Shown: positions 1 to 13,900 of the stretch, piece by piece
Layout: every line of letters begins with the position of its first letter
Position numbering within the stretch: position 1 is the first letter of the stretch
Source of the DNA: Torymus aiolomorphi
Taxonomy: Eukaryota; Arthropoda; Insecta; Hymenoptera; Torymidae
Direction of reading: 5' to 3'
DNA: 64,000 nucleotides
Assembly: GCA_036365515.1 (NCBI GenBank)
Contig: CM070873.1
Span: 66,709,529 to 66,773,528 of the forward strand
The notes under the pieces: model-generated
Databases searched by the model: none
What the model saw: the letters and a program-made list of their open reading frames with translations, nothing else
What the model was told of the DNA's origin: nothing
Made by a program: the position numbers and the translations under genes

Positions 1-3000
1 GACCTTATTATGTATGTAGTTCTTTAAATTGTAAAAGGTTTATTTTTTCGTTACAAAAACTTTAAAAATCCTTAAAAGTAGGCTTGATAAATTTATATTG
101 AAAAACAATTATTATACTTAATGTAAATAAATTACAAACAATCCATTTTTTGCAAGGATTCTTAATAAACTTTTGTAACAAACAAAATAAACTTCAACTT
201 ATTTGGGCTTATTCAATAACTCGATTAACGCATATTGCAAAAAATAATATCTTTCAAAATATCCAATTTTATTTTTTAACAAACTTACTAAGTAGTAAGC
301 ATTTTACAAATTATTTTTTATTTTTTATAGTCAGCATATCCTGAAATCGCACTTACAAGTTCTTGAACGTGTTCAGGGACGACTAGAGCGTAATACGAAA
401 GAATACTTACAGGAATAATGATAAGTAAGTTATAGAAATGAGAAACGGTCGTCGAGAAATGCAAATAAAACATTTTTATCGCTTTTGTCTTTCGGAGCTT
501 TTTTGTCACATGAAAGGTACCATGGCGTACATAAAATTTTTCTATCCATTAATTACGTTTGTTTTTCTCGCATGAATTTCCTAAATTCATGTTCGTACCT
601 GCACTGTGTTCCAATCGATCTGTGTAAAACGTAACACGATGCGCAAGTCGAAAATCGCGCGCTCGCATGCCGCTTTTTCGCCGATTTTTCCGCATAATAT
701 ACATTATATTAAACATATGTATAAATAAACGACGAATCGCGAGTATGTTAATTGTATGTGTATAAACGAAGAAAAACGATTATCGCACGAAGAGTCAAAT
801 ATTAATAAAAACTTTGTTATTCGGTTATTTTAATTTTTTCGAGAGGCTTCTTGCGAGCGTTCGCAATAATATATATATGTATATATAGAAGCCACTTGAG
901 AAATAAGAAATGTCTCGACTCTCCTCAGTAGTAAAGTGAATGAGTAGGATGTAAATTATGTTAAAATTAAATAAAGTACGAAAGCTCTACTTGAAAATTG
1001 TAATCATTAATTTCTGAAAAAATTTGTCATTTTCGATAATATAACTAACTAAAAAATAAATGTAACGAAGAAACGACAAACTTTTCATCTGTGCATTATG
1101 TCGGCTTTTGTTACTTTTATATTGTTATGGGCTTGGACAAAATTGTCTTGTTAAAAAGTGTTTCAACTTGACACTTTTAATTCAGCACAAAATACTCTCA
1201 GAATGTTTATTAATTTTAAATATAAAAAATGATAATATTTTTTCCTGCCCATGCAATACGGCACTTTTGTAAAATATTTAAATCTAACAATCTCATGTAT
1301 GATCGTGAAAAAGAAATAATCAAGGGTAACTGGTCGGCCACTAATAGGAAATTAATATAGAAGCAGGCAAATGCAATTCTCAATTTTACGTTTAATTAGA
1401 TATAAGAGAATATTGTTATTTGCGATTTCCAGGATGTATGAGCTTAAAATGTTTGTACTAAACGTTTCGATTGTATGACTTGTAGAAATTAGTTCTTAAA
1501 TCACTAATTTGTTCTTTACCTATGTACATACAGAATCGCAAATGTTTTTAACTATTTTAATTTTAGACTTTTGTTAATTTTATGTTAAAATTAGAGTTGA
1601 AATACATTGATTTCAATTAACTTTTCGTTCACTCTTACTTTCATTTTGATCACATAGATTTATACTTACCACGTCTGCACTGCCTTCGACATGTGGAAGC
1701 GTTATTTCCTCCAAAGCTCTTATTCATCTTACTGCAATTTTTATTACTTTACGCACCATAATATTAATCAGAAATAACACTGTCAGATGTCAGAGCCAGC
1801 TCACGTGCCGAATTCCGTCGTTAAAAGCATCTTCGGAGAGTCGAGGGTGCAACAAAAAAAGAAAGAAAAAAAAAAAACGGAAATCATGCGTAAATCGACG
1901 TCGCGCGTTTTTCGAGTTGCGACGCGGATCAAAAGATTTGATATTAAAAATATGATTAACAAAATGGATAAGGTAATTAAAATAACTTGACCGTGATGAA
2001 ACTATTAGTTTGTTAAAGGACAAAGAGAAAAACTTCGTTATATGAAAGAATAATTAAAAATAAAAGCGAAAATACGAAAAAAAATGTTAAGGGGTGGGCA
2101 ATAATAAACACTAGCTGGGGCTAATCATTCGCTCGGTCACTTTTAAGATTGCATAGAGCTGCAACGAGCGAGCGAGCGCACTAGCGTATACCATTTGAAT
2201 GTAAGTGGGCGGGACGCGGGTATAAAGAGAAATAAAAGAGGTGTATCCGTGCAACACTCCTGGAAAAGGGTCTAGTAGAAACAAGAGTCACTTGAATGTA
2301 TATTGTCGAGCTGAGCGAAAGAGTCTTTTATTGGCCGCGCGATATCGATTGCTTTATGTGCGTGAAGGTATCCGAGCCTAGTTTTGTTAAAAATAAAGTA
2401 TCGATTGTTTACAAGAGGGCTTTTTTCAATGGGAGATCGCCCTTGCCAAAGAAAAAAGAATTGTTTCAATTTGCTAAAGCTTGATTTGTTCTGAGGCAAG
2501 AAAAAAGAGCAAATTTTCCAAGCGTACAATTGAAATAATTGTTTTAAAAGTCATAGATGGCAAAAAATAAAATGCCGTACAGGATAATCATAAAAACTAT
2601 TATACGAAATATTTGTATAAATAACCGAGAATTCAATTTTTTCATATAATATATTGCTTGATAGATAAAAGAAACTTGACTAAAACATCCTCGTATTTTG
2701 ATTTTGAACATATGTATAAAGATACGTATACTTAAATTTCTCTATTGAAAATATTTATATAAAGATTTCAATAAAAATCTGTGTAATTTGCAAATTTTCT
2801 ACAAATTTTGTATAAATAATCTTCAGACAATTTTCGCTTCATAAAGAGTGCGTAAAATTTGGCTAGAATTTGCATATCACACATTCTAAGTAAAAACATT
2901 GCACAAAATACGAAACATGAAACTTTCAATCGTGTAGATTTATAAATATTTGTAATCCACATAGCGAAGAAGTATTATAGGAGAAATAAAAGCATTTGAT

Positions 3001-4906
3001 ATCCTGTGGCCAGTGATTTTTCGTTCAACGCCGCTTCTCAATGAATCTTCAAAATTACAAAAAATAAAAAGTACATTAAACAATCCGCATCGTTGTATAA
3101 GAATTCAGAATTTACGCCAATATAATTATTCCAACGAACAAATTATTCCTCTTGTTTCTTCAATCGTAATCACGCACCTTTCGGATGTGTCTACAAATAA
3201 TGTATAGGCATACCGCGTGTTCACTTGTTTCTAATACGACAGTGCGAGTAAATAATAAATTGATAAAGGCGAGCCTTGCTTGTCGAATGTCTGTTTTATT
3301 GTCGCAGGTATATACATATATAAAAATAATGAATTCACGTCGTGCGTCGTGAGAACTTTTTTCGTCGCGCTAGAGAGTATATTTCTGATGCGAATGTCCA
3401 TTTCACCGCGATAATGAAAGTATATATATCAAATCTACAAAAAAATAAAGCAAAAAGGCAAGAAGCAGCGAGAAGCGAATAAGAAGGAAGGAAAAAGGAA
3501 GGGGGGACCGACCGCAGAAACATGTATTCGGGCGGACGCAGGCAAAACTCCCTTTCTTCTTTTTGTTGCCCGAATTCCGCAGACATTCATTACAAAATAA
3601 TAAATAAATAAATAAAGCAGCGAAACGCGATTTTTCCAGGAGGAACATTGTAAAAAGATATTATTGCTATATTATAATATAATTAGATATGATTGCGCGG
3701 GTAATCGAGATTTTTAAATTTTCATCGAGCATTTTTTGCCAAGGAAACCTTGAATTATCAGAAATTTAAAGAATAAGCGAAAAAAAATAATAACGACGAA
3801 AATACAAAAAAGCGAAACAAAAAATAGCTGATGGAAAATCGAGAGATAAAGAAATTGTAACTAGGATGTGACAAACATCGTCCAAGTGCTTCTCATGATG
3901 CTTGGGTACATAATCATTAAAAATTATTGTGTACTATTACTTGTATCATACTATTATTATAATTGTATTATTATATAATACTAGGGGGGACTTATTAAAC
4001 CAAGTTGACTCTAAATTAATTCGATATAATTTTTATTTCCTCTCCTTTTATCCTCGGCATGTTTATTTTTTTCGTTTATTTTATATTTTATATTGATAAA
4101 AAGTACAAATATTATAATTAACTATATAAAAAGAAATTATGCATTCTCTAATTCTAAATAATAGAGTAAAAGTACTCTCGTCAAGCTCAATCATATGATA
4201 AAGTAAAATATTTTGTTGTGTCAGCCTTTAACAATGACATTACGGATTACTTATTTACTTTCTTCATTATACATCATTTTGACGATACAAACGCAAATAA
4301 AATTATGGCTTTGGTGACGTAGTCTCTTACGCAGTACAAAACTAAGAACTACTTTTATATTTTGTCAAAATGCACTTTTTCGTGGTTTCCGCAAGGTACA
4401 ATACAATAATAAGGAGGCATCATTTGACGATATACAGTTAGCTTTAAAATGATAATAAACAATTGTCCTTAATAATTACTTTTGCATACACATCTGTATG
4501 TCTACAAATATTTATTTCAATAATTCCCAACAAAAAAAAATTGTTGAAAATATCTTTCTATATACTGTTTGAATAAAAAAAGCACTTTAACAAATTTAAA
4601 TTCAAATTAACGTTATCTCGAAAAAGGCAAGATTTGTTCCCATTCAAGTATAGGTACAACTACTCCGGCGTCTTAAACTTTTCTAGCGAGAAAAAAACAG
4701 ACTTTATCGGCACGCTCCCTCTTTGCATATCAATGAACGCTCTCGGGGGCTGCTACCGCTGATGCTGTAGCAAAAAGACCGGCGCCGATATCGAAAAACG
4801 ATGCCTCACGCTCGCGTCGTCGTAGTCGTCGACATCGACGATATACACTTTCAGTTATATATTCACACACAGGTGGGGAGCTATAGGCAGGCCGCGGAGG
4901 GCGAAT
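1..4906. other. AT-rich intergenic DNA, no gene recognised
   Basis: Only short open frames of low complexity occur, none with convincing splice sites or a recognisable family. There are A- and T-runs, a short taaa run near 3600, and a GC-richer patch at 2090-2250 with a TATA-like tataaag at 2221. The 3' UTR of the minus-strand gene that stops at 4907 presumably extends into the right end of this stretch. Confidence 0.6.
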
Positions 4907-7900
4907 TTAACGTCGGCGATTGGCTGCGGGCTGGTTGGTCTCCGCCGCCTCCTCGTACTCGTTGTAGCCCTGGGGCACGGGATGCGGGCCTGGGCTACTC
5001 TTGCCGCTGAATTCGTTCGCCTTCTCCTGAACTTCTTTGAAGGAGGCCTTGATGTTGTCGAGGGCCGCGCCCAGGCCCTGTTTGATCTGGTTGAACTCCT
5101 GGGTGACGAGGGACAGACGGCCCAGCAGGTAGTTCAGGTTCGTGTCCACCTCGCTCATGCGTTTCGTTATCTCGCCGACCTGTGGACCAATTATTAAGGT
5201 GAAAATATTGTAATTATTTCAAAGGTTTTAGACAGTTGTTGAAGATGTTTATACCTTGCTCTCCATGCCGTCCATCGTCGAAGTGGTTCCGTTGACGTAG
5301 GCCTCGTTCTGTTTGTGAAGCTTATTTAGAGCCTTGGAACTTTCCATCATTTGCTGGTACATCGCATTAATTTGCCGCCATACCTGAGAAATACATACAT
5401 AATATGTATTATCAATTTTAAAATGAAATTAATTTTTCGCCCTAAAATATTTTTTAATACTTTACTTATCCATATCTATTCATGGATTACACGCGAAAAT
5501 GAAATCTTACCTGGTTGATTTCTTGCTCCATCTTAACGGTGAGATTGGCCAGCGCTCCGTTCTGATTGTCCATGATGTCATTCGAGATGCCGTCGAAGCG
5601 AGAGTTGAGAGTGTTATTGATGTTGAAGCCCTGGTCCATGACAAGCTCGACGACCTCGTGCAGGATGCGGGAGGCGTGCTCGAGCCTCTTCTTGGTGTCG
5701 AGGACATGATCGGCCATCTCCACCATCACCGACTGGCCCTTGCCGAGATCATGCAACTCCTGGTTTACGCGTTCGGAGTTGACGTTAAGCTCGGATCTGT
5801 ATAGAGAAATATTGAATGGTTAATCATTTTTCGTTATTGTTTGTGATAGTTTGACGGGGAGAGGATTACATACGGAAGAGAGCGGTAATAATGCTATAAA
5901 TGATTTGAGTTTGATGAAACACCAGCATTAGAAAATATATATTATACTTGAAGAAAATACTTGTATAATGAAAAACATAGTGTACGTCTATTTTTTTGAA
6001 TTACGCTAATTTTAAAATATATCGATGTTTCCAATTATGGATTCGGTTCAAACTTTGGGATAAGTTTTAAATGTAAGAGTAGCAGCAAAGCCAGCTGAGA
6101 AAATTTCAGCAATTTCTAATATATTGAATTGAACATTTTTAGTTCTAAAACTGTCCACCGGCTTTTCTCAAAATAAAGAATATTACATACGAATCAATAA
6201 AAAATGTTGAAAGTCGGAGCGTCAGATAATACAGACTTAGGTATTATTATAATTTTATTTCCTTTTTTAAGAAATATTTTTCAGATTTTTATAGACTGAT
6301 AATTGATTTGTGTTTTAAACAGCAGCGTTTTCCAACATATTTGAAAAATTAAAAAATAGTCTACAAACTAACTAGGATAGGGTCACGCCTCTGGATCATA
6401 GATTTAGTAGTTATTGGGACATATTTTTGGATTTAGAAATCGGGAAAAAGTTGCAATATTAGAACCTAACGTTTAAAAAACTCAAGTTATGGTTATTTTT
6501 AGTTATATTTTGAAAAAAGCCTATTTCTTAAACGGTAGCTGTTTAATCTTGAAATCATTTGTCATGAAATTAGAGAAATCGAGTTTTCAATTGCTTTTTC
6601 ATTGTCATTTGCAGAATTAAGGTGGCTCATGCGTTTGGTGCCGTATCAGGTCGGGGCCTCGCAAGGGTCTTCTTTATTATTGCCAAATTAAGTTAACGTA
6701 TTTTACGTAAATTTATTGTAAATAACTTCTAAATGTTCAAACAAAAAAAAGATTTTATAAATAAGTAAAAACTTTGCTAATTTGTCGCTACATTTATATG
6801 ACTGGTCGCAGTGCGCATGCGCAGTTGCACATTTGTAACGTTTATTGTTAATATCTTTTTTGTTTGGTCGTTAACCTATAATTCTGATGATATCATTAGA
6901 TTCTTCACAAAAAAATCTTTAATTTTATATATTGTACATTAAAAACTGCTTTTTTACAAGTTACTACGAAGCAATAAACTGCTCATTCCCATAAGGTTAT
7001 GTGTTAAACGTACCTATTTATAAACTCAGGTTTTTCGATAATTTGGTCATTGTCAACTGATAAGAATTTTTCCATCGGTCTTACAGTCTTACAAATTAAA
7101 TTAAAATAATTAATATTTATGGCAGTCAGATTGCCCTTGTTTATAATCACCCCCGCAGAATCTGAAATAAAAACTTAATTAAAACCTGGAAAAAAACTTT
7201 GTTAGCAAAGGACGATCTGACTGCCCACCACCACCCCATTGTCCGACGTTTCGAGCCTGCTCCGGCTCCTCCTCAGGGACTGAAATAAAACCCGCGATAC
7301 ACCTCCTTATATACCATGCACCCATACCCCTTTCTTTTCTCTTACCCCACCACCCTCCACATTCGCCTCTCCAACTTGCCATTCTCACTTAAATTAATAA
7401 AGAATGATAAATGTTATCTAATTTACTTGACTCTATCATTAAATTTACATTATTCCGATTTCTTAGAATGTGAATACTTTCAAGGCTTTCCCTCTTATAT
7501 TTATTCTTAATCCCCTGTTCCAAAATATCCACACTCCCAAAATCGAAAGAATGCAAACTATTTAAACAATGTTCTTTCAAACCCGATGTACAACTTGAGC
7601 TGCGTAAACTATATTGATGTTCATATATTCTCTTTTTCAAATATCTACCCGTTTGACCAATATAACAACCATTACAATCCCTACAATTAATTTTATAAAC
7701 AACTCCCGATTTCAAACATTTATCATCCTTGTCTTTACAATTACTAAATAACCTTTCTAAATTATTATCATTTCTAAAGAAAACTTGAATATTATGTTTA
7801 CTAAAAACCCTTCTAATCCTTTCCGACAAACCTCTAACATATGGTAAACTAAAATATGCATTCTTTCCATTTCTATTCCTTGTTTGATTATCTACCCGCT

Positions 7901-10900
7901 GCTTCAATCCACCATTATAAATTTCCCACACTCTCTCATCAATCATTTTATCAATAAATTTTACGGGATAACTATTTTTAATAAATGTTTCTCTAACTAA
8001 ATTTAAATTCTTTTTCCTAAAATCTTTATGTGACAATTTAATCGCTCTGTCAATGACACCTTTGATCGCACCTGTCTTGTTTCCGAATTGGTGGTGAGAA
8101 TCAAAATTTAAAAATCTACCTGACCATGTAGGTTTTCTATACCAATCTAATTTCACTCTATTATTATTACCTCTAATGACTCTAATATCTAAAAAACTCA
8201 ATTGATAATCTTTCTCAACTTCTTTTGTGAATTTAATTCTATCATGGATAGAATTAAACACATCCACCATTTCATCCACAAAACATTCTGGTACAACTGC
8301 AAAAATGTCATCAACATATCTTTTAAAAATAATTGGCTGAAAAACCAACTTAGACAAAGCAATACTTTCCAATTTTTCCATTACTAAATTGGCTATAACA
8401 GGTGACAAAGGTGATCCCATTGGACAACCATATCTTTGTTCATATAGACTATTATCAAAAGAAAAAATTGTGTTTTTAAAAACCAAATTAAGTGCCTTTA
8501 TAAATTCATCTTTTGTTAAACTAGTATGTACTTTAATTTCAGACCATTTATCTTGTATAATATCATTCAACAACTCTAAAGGTATATTTGTAAACAAAGA
8601 TACTACATCCAATGAAACCATCCTATGATCATTCGGAATAATAATATCTTTCATTATACCATAAAAACTCCAACTATCTTTAATATATGAATTTGTTTTA
8701 CCCACTATCTTGAACAATATATTAGACAAAAATCTAGCAAGTCTATACGTCGGAAAATTTATCGATGATATTATTATTCTATATGTCAACTGTTCTTTGT
8801 GAATCTTAGGAAGCCCATAACATTTAGCTACAGTGCCATTTTCACATTTTAAATATTTAAACATACTATCTTTAATATAAGCTTTTGTTTTCCAATGCAT
8901 CAATAATTCTTTCAATTTATCTTGTAGTCTATTGATATGTGGATTCCTAATTTTCACATAAGTGGTATCATCCTCCAACATAAGTTGAATTTTATTAATA
9001 TAATCCCTTTTATCTGAAACTACAGTTACATTTCCTTTATCTGCTTTTTGGAAGATCATATTCGGATTCTCTCTCAAGAATTTCTTCGTTATTTTTAATT
9101 CATGGAATAAATTACTGTTCAAATAATTATCAAATCTATGTTCTCTTTTAAAATTATCAACAACTTTAACTAAAGAACTCCTACATTCTTTTTTAAACTC
9201 CAGATTAAAACTACTCATACTACTTTCTACCTCAGCGATGATATTCTTGATCGGAAGAGATTTACTTGAATATGATATTCCAAATTTAGCACCCTTTGAC
9301 ATGATATTTACCACTTCTTCTGGTATTACTTTGTCAGTTAAATTTCTAAACCAATCCTTATTAACATTGTTAGTTTGATTGACCTGAGAGTGTTTTCTAT
9401 CCTTTAAATATTCAAATTTTCTTTTTAATTTACTCCTATGGTTATATTTTACTTTTTCAAAGTGCCTCTTTTGACCACGAAAAAATTCTTGCAAATCATT
9501 CTGTTCTATTTTATTATATAAATATCTTTCAAGCTCTAATAAATATTTATTCAAACGATTAATTTCAAAATTCAGATCTCTAATTTCTAAGTTAAGTAAT
9601 TTATTTTTGAAAAGGAAATATTTTTCCGTAGATCATAAGAAACTCTTTTATTGTAATCCCGATAAAAACCCTTATCATCAAATTTTTTTCCAATATGTTT
9701 AGGAAAAATATTTGATTTTTTACACCTTAGAAGAAAAGTGAGTTGCTCCTTTAAAATTACAATCCTTAAAACCATTATAATATAAATTAAATTAAAATAA
9801 TATTAATTATTAATTAATTAATTAAAATCCTTAAAACCATATTAAACTTACAAATTTAAAACCATATTAAACCTTAAAAACTTAAAATAATATTAATTAT
9901 TAATTAATTAATTAAAATCCTTAAAACCATTATAATATAAATTAAATTAAAATAATATTAATTATTTTAATTTAATTTGTAAGACTGTAAGACCGATGGA
10001 AAAATTCTTATCAGTTGATATTAAATTGCAGTCGACATAAGTAATATTTTTAATTTGGTCATTGACCTACAATTTTCTTAGTACAGATCGAAAGTTTAAT
10101 GTCTAAAGAACATATTTGTTAAGTTTAAGATGTATCTGCTTTTTTATAAGAAATCGCATGAGCCACCTTAAAATTAAATTAATTTCTTCCGAAGTAATAA
10201 AATATCTCTTATGTTTCTTTTTTGAAATGGTGTTTAAGGCTTTCCAAGATAAATGGTTACTGCTTCAAAAAGAGGCTTTTTCTCACGATTTTTTCAAAAT
10301 AAAGCAAAAATTGTCTAGAACTTGAGTTTTTTTGGAGCATTAGGGCCTAATATTGTAGCTTTTTTCATATTTCTCCATCCAAGACAATATCCCAAAGTTT
10401 GAGACGAATCCGTGATCCGAAGGACTGCACTTCTATTAGTAAGTCAAACAATTAGCAAAATGTTGTAAGCTTTTTCGTACTTTTACACATGAAAGCATAC
10501 TTTATACTTATACTACAGATTAATTAATTAAATTAATTATTAAATTAATTAAATTTGATGAAGAAGATGCTACCAGTTACCTCAACGAAGTCACCAGATC
10601 TCTACCTTCTTCGGTATTTTCTGCTATTCTAGATTCAATTTGTCCACTGTATTCCAAAATAGCTGCTTTCAAGGCATTCTTCGTTTCTTGCAGCGACATC
10701 CGTGTCTCGTTGTGCATCGTTTGCACATCGGACACCCTGAAGAAAAGTACTTGTTAATAAAGACTGAAAATATCACTTAATAGAAAATATTTAACGTAAA
10801 TTGTTTATTTACGCATGTATATCATAATTAAAAAAGCAAAATTTCAGAACAAACTTTGGCATTTCTTGAACTTGTATAGAAGTGGCCTGAAGCAGACTGA

Positions 10901-13900
10901 GAATGTTGTCGAGCTGTGACTCTACGGGGCTGTTTCGATCGAGTGGAGTTTCCACAGTGGTACCGGCGGTGCCTTCAAGTTTGCTCAGAGCTTGCAAAAT
11001 GTCTTTAATTTTCTTACTGATATCTCGTACCTACAATTTGAACGTATATAATCTTTAAATGGCTATGTCAAATGTAAAAAAGGACATTTTTTTTTAGAAA
11101 GTTGTGAAAACGTAAATTTCGAATCAGGATTTCAATTAATTTCATGAAATACAAATTTTAAAATAAATCTGTATCCAGTTATTTTCTAAAAATGCCATTA
11201 TTTAGTCAATATAATACATATAAAATAATTTAATAAATTCGTTTATGTAGATATTTTGGATGACCCGCGTAAAGAATTTCGTATAGCCAATGTATTCTGC
11301 CCAAACTGTAGGCAAAATAATAGACTACATGTTGTCCTTGTCAGTATATAACTAATATATTGGTAACACTAATTCTTTTAACGTGGTAATGGAGCTCCCA
11401 CAAATCCAATATTCATGGCTCAGCACGTATGTACAAAGATACTCCCCTCTTACAGCCTTAGAAATTATAAACCTGCGCTCACATACCTCAGAAAACAAGC
11501 CGTTAAACGCCTCCTGACCATTCAATGTTTCGGCGACGTCGTCGAGCCGCGACTCGAGGCCGGTCTCGAGCTTGTCGAGCTTCTCGGCAATCTTCGACTC
11601 GCCGGCGTCGAGCCGCGACTTGAACTGGTCGAGTTTCTCGACGATCTTCGACTGAAGATGCAGCGGCTGCTCCGTTGGCGCCGTCGGCACCGTAGCTGCA
11701 GCGGCCGCGGCAGCAGCCGTCGCTCGATTCGTCGCCTCGACGACCTTCGCCTCGATCTCCGTCGCCCAGCCCTCGAGTCGGCTCTCCAAGTCCTCGAGCG
11801 TGTCGGACGTCTTCTGAATTTGGATGCGCTCGCGTTCATCTTTCTGCAAACGGGATGAAAGTGCGGGGTGAATTTTCGTAAGTGTGATGGAATGTAATAC
11901 ATGGTCTGGACGAATAAGGCGCTACCTCAAATTTCCATTCAAGAAGGCGCTACGTCGTTTTCGCGTCCAAGAAGGCGCTACCTCGTTTTGGCTTTCAAAA
12001 GCGCGCTACGTCGATTTTTGGTTCAAAACGGCGCTACGTCGTTTTCGGATTCAAAAAGGCGCTATGTCGGCTGTTGTTCATTTCGACCGTAATTTAAGTT
12101 GGCAACATCACTGACTAAGCAGAAATAAAATAAACGATTACCTACAACATTTCTCATGAACATTGAATAGTTTATTTATTTATTGGACAATTCAGTAATT
12201 ATTTATTGATTTATTACACATTTATTTATAAATAATTATCTCAATTTTTATAAATTATTATGATTAATATTTTAATTAATATTATAACTTTTTAATATAA
12301 TATTTCGTTTTTAACAATACACTAGTTATATATAATTATATATAATATCATGTATCCTCTATTATTGTTTATTATATATATATATTATAATTATAATTAA
12401 TGTATTGTTAAATATGTTTTGAATTTGGTTAAAAATATTTGTTAAATGTTAACAAGTAGTTGATGTTAAAAAGTTATAATATTTATTAAAATATTAATCA
12501 TAATAATTTATAAAAGAATGTGTAATAAATCAATAACTAATTACTGAATAGTGCAATAAATAAATAAACTATTTCAGTGTTCATGAGAAATGTTGTAGGT
12601 AACCGTTTATTAATTTTATTCGGCTCAGTCAGTGATGTTGCCAACTTAAATTACGGTCGAAATGAACAGCGGCCGACATAGCGCCTTTTTGAATCCGAAA
12701 ACGACGTAGCGCCGTTTTGATCCAAAAATCGACGTAGCGCGCTTTTGAAAGCCAAGACGAGGTAGCGCCTTCTTGAACGCGAAAACGACGTAGCGCCTTC
12801 TTGAATGGAAATTTGAGATAGCGCCTTATTCGTCCAGACCATCGATAGTATGTATGAAGACGTAGGCGTTGTTAATATAATATGCGTTATTTTTATTTTG
12901 TTTTAGAAAAGTTTTTCGATTTTTATAATGTTACAACGAAATACTATATTCTTGACTAAAAAAGCTTTAATTTAACGTTAATGTTATTACAATAATATGA
13001 AGTAATACAAGAAAATAATACAATGTAGAAAGAAAAGAACATGAAGCGATTCTGTATTATCAATGTAATGTGCATACTTTATTTTAAAAAATTTAATACG
13101 AGTAATTAAACGTTGTTCGCAGACTTTATCTATACGTAAAAAAAATGAGAAGTAGTTATCAAAAAGAATTCCTCATAATAATACACAGGAAGTGTCTACC
13201 ACAATCAGATAGAATGTTTTTATTCATCACTTCACATTTTCCGAGAAACTTGAACTCAACTCACGCATGTATAAACTTTGACATCATCTCTTTATTTGAA
13301 AACCAGTCGCAGATAATTCTTATCTAATAAATTCGATCCTGTAACTTTACTGTTGTTATTCATTTTTCGCCAGATAATATTAACGAAAAACTTCACATCA
13401 CCAAAAGTCTTCCTAACGCAACCGATCCCCCCGCGATAAAAACTTTCCTATATATGTGCGATTCTCCCGAAAATTTCTCTATAACCGGTCACAAAAACAA
13501 CGAAAAAAAATTTTTGAGGCACACCTCTGCAATAAGTTTGTTCTTGCTCTATATACTACACAATAGACGAAATACTTTGGAACACAGGAAAACGGTCTTG
13601 TGACACAATTTTAAACGCGTATCAATTTTTCTTATGGAAATTTAACATGGGGAAAAAATGAACAAAAAGTAGTCACTGATGATTAACCAATAGAAAGCTA
13701 TTAAAGGTGGCAACAAATATTTCACAAAAAATTGATTAAAGTAGAAGAAAGGAGCTTTAATTTAAGCTAAATATCGTTAACATCGATCGGTTCTGTGCAA
13801 AGTTACGTACATTTGAAAATCGAGAAAAATTACAAAAATAAGCGATTTTTATCAAATTTACGTAATTCTTCAGATTTTTAACTTTTTTTTAAATCATTTT

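Larger units (their letters stand above)
7053..10050 (-). mobile_element. Penelope-like retroelement with 14-bp target duplication
   Basis: The insert is bounded by a perfect 14-bp direct repeat, taatttggtcattg, at 7039-7052 and 10051-10064, which I read as the target-site duplication. Its ends carry inverted copies of about 70 bp (7053-7120 and 9950-10020), and one end has about 30 bp more (10021-10050). That matches the known habit of Penelope elements of having partly inverted terminal repeats with a one-sided extension. Inside are the RT/GIY-YIG gene (minus strand) and, downstream of it, a hammerhead ribozyme motif at 7241-7280. The same terminal 150 bp, without any gene, recurs as a palindrome at 56382-56774. 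Confidence 0.88.
6389..10432. mobile_element. Diverged inverted-repeat element interrupted by the Penelope-like element
   Basis: Arms at about 6389-6633 and 10153-10432 are diverged inverted copies. Shared landmarks are aaggtggctcatgcg at the inner edge, an aaaaactcaagtt block, a tattttgaaaaaa block and a ggatca/ttggga block towards the outer edge. The Penelope-like insertion at 7053-10050 splits the interior, so the interrupted element was older. No transposase frame is visible. The interior at 6800-6850 holds the self-complementary tgcgcatgcgca. It lies in intron 5 of the coiled-coil gene. Confidence 0.6.

Noticed and set aside
318..509. Minus-strand frame of 63 codons with a hydrophobic segment and two gtaagt sequences
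   Set aside because: No exon chain with matching phases could be built from it, and composition is that of the flanking AT-rich DNA.
2200..2484. TATA-like tataaag (2221) followed by a 62-codon frame at 2296
   Set aside because: Single weak motif without an initiator, and the frame has no recognisable family or splice partners.
11901..12092. 63-codon frame repeated almost identically at 12651-12842, looking like a conserved peptide
   Set aside because: The similarity follows from the palindrome arms; the 28-bp period is not a multiple of three, so the frame is not under protein constraint.
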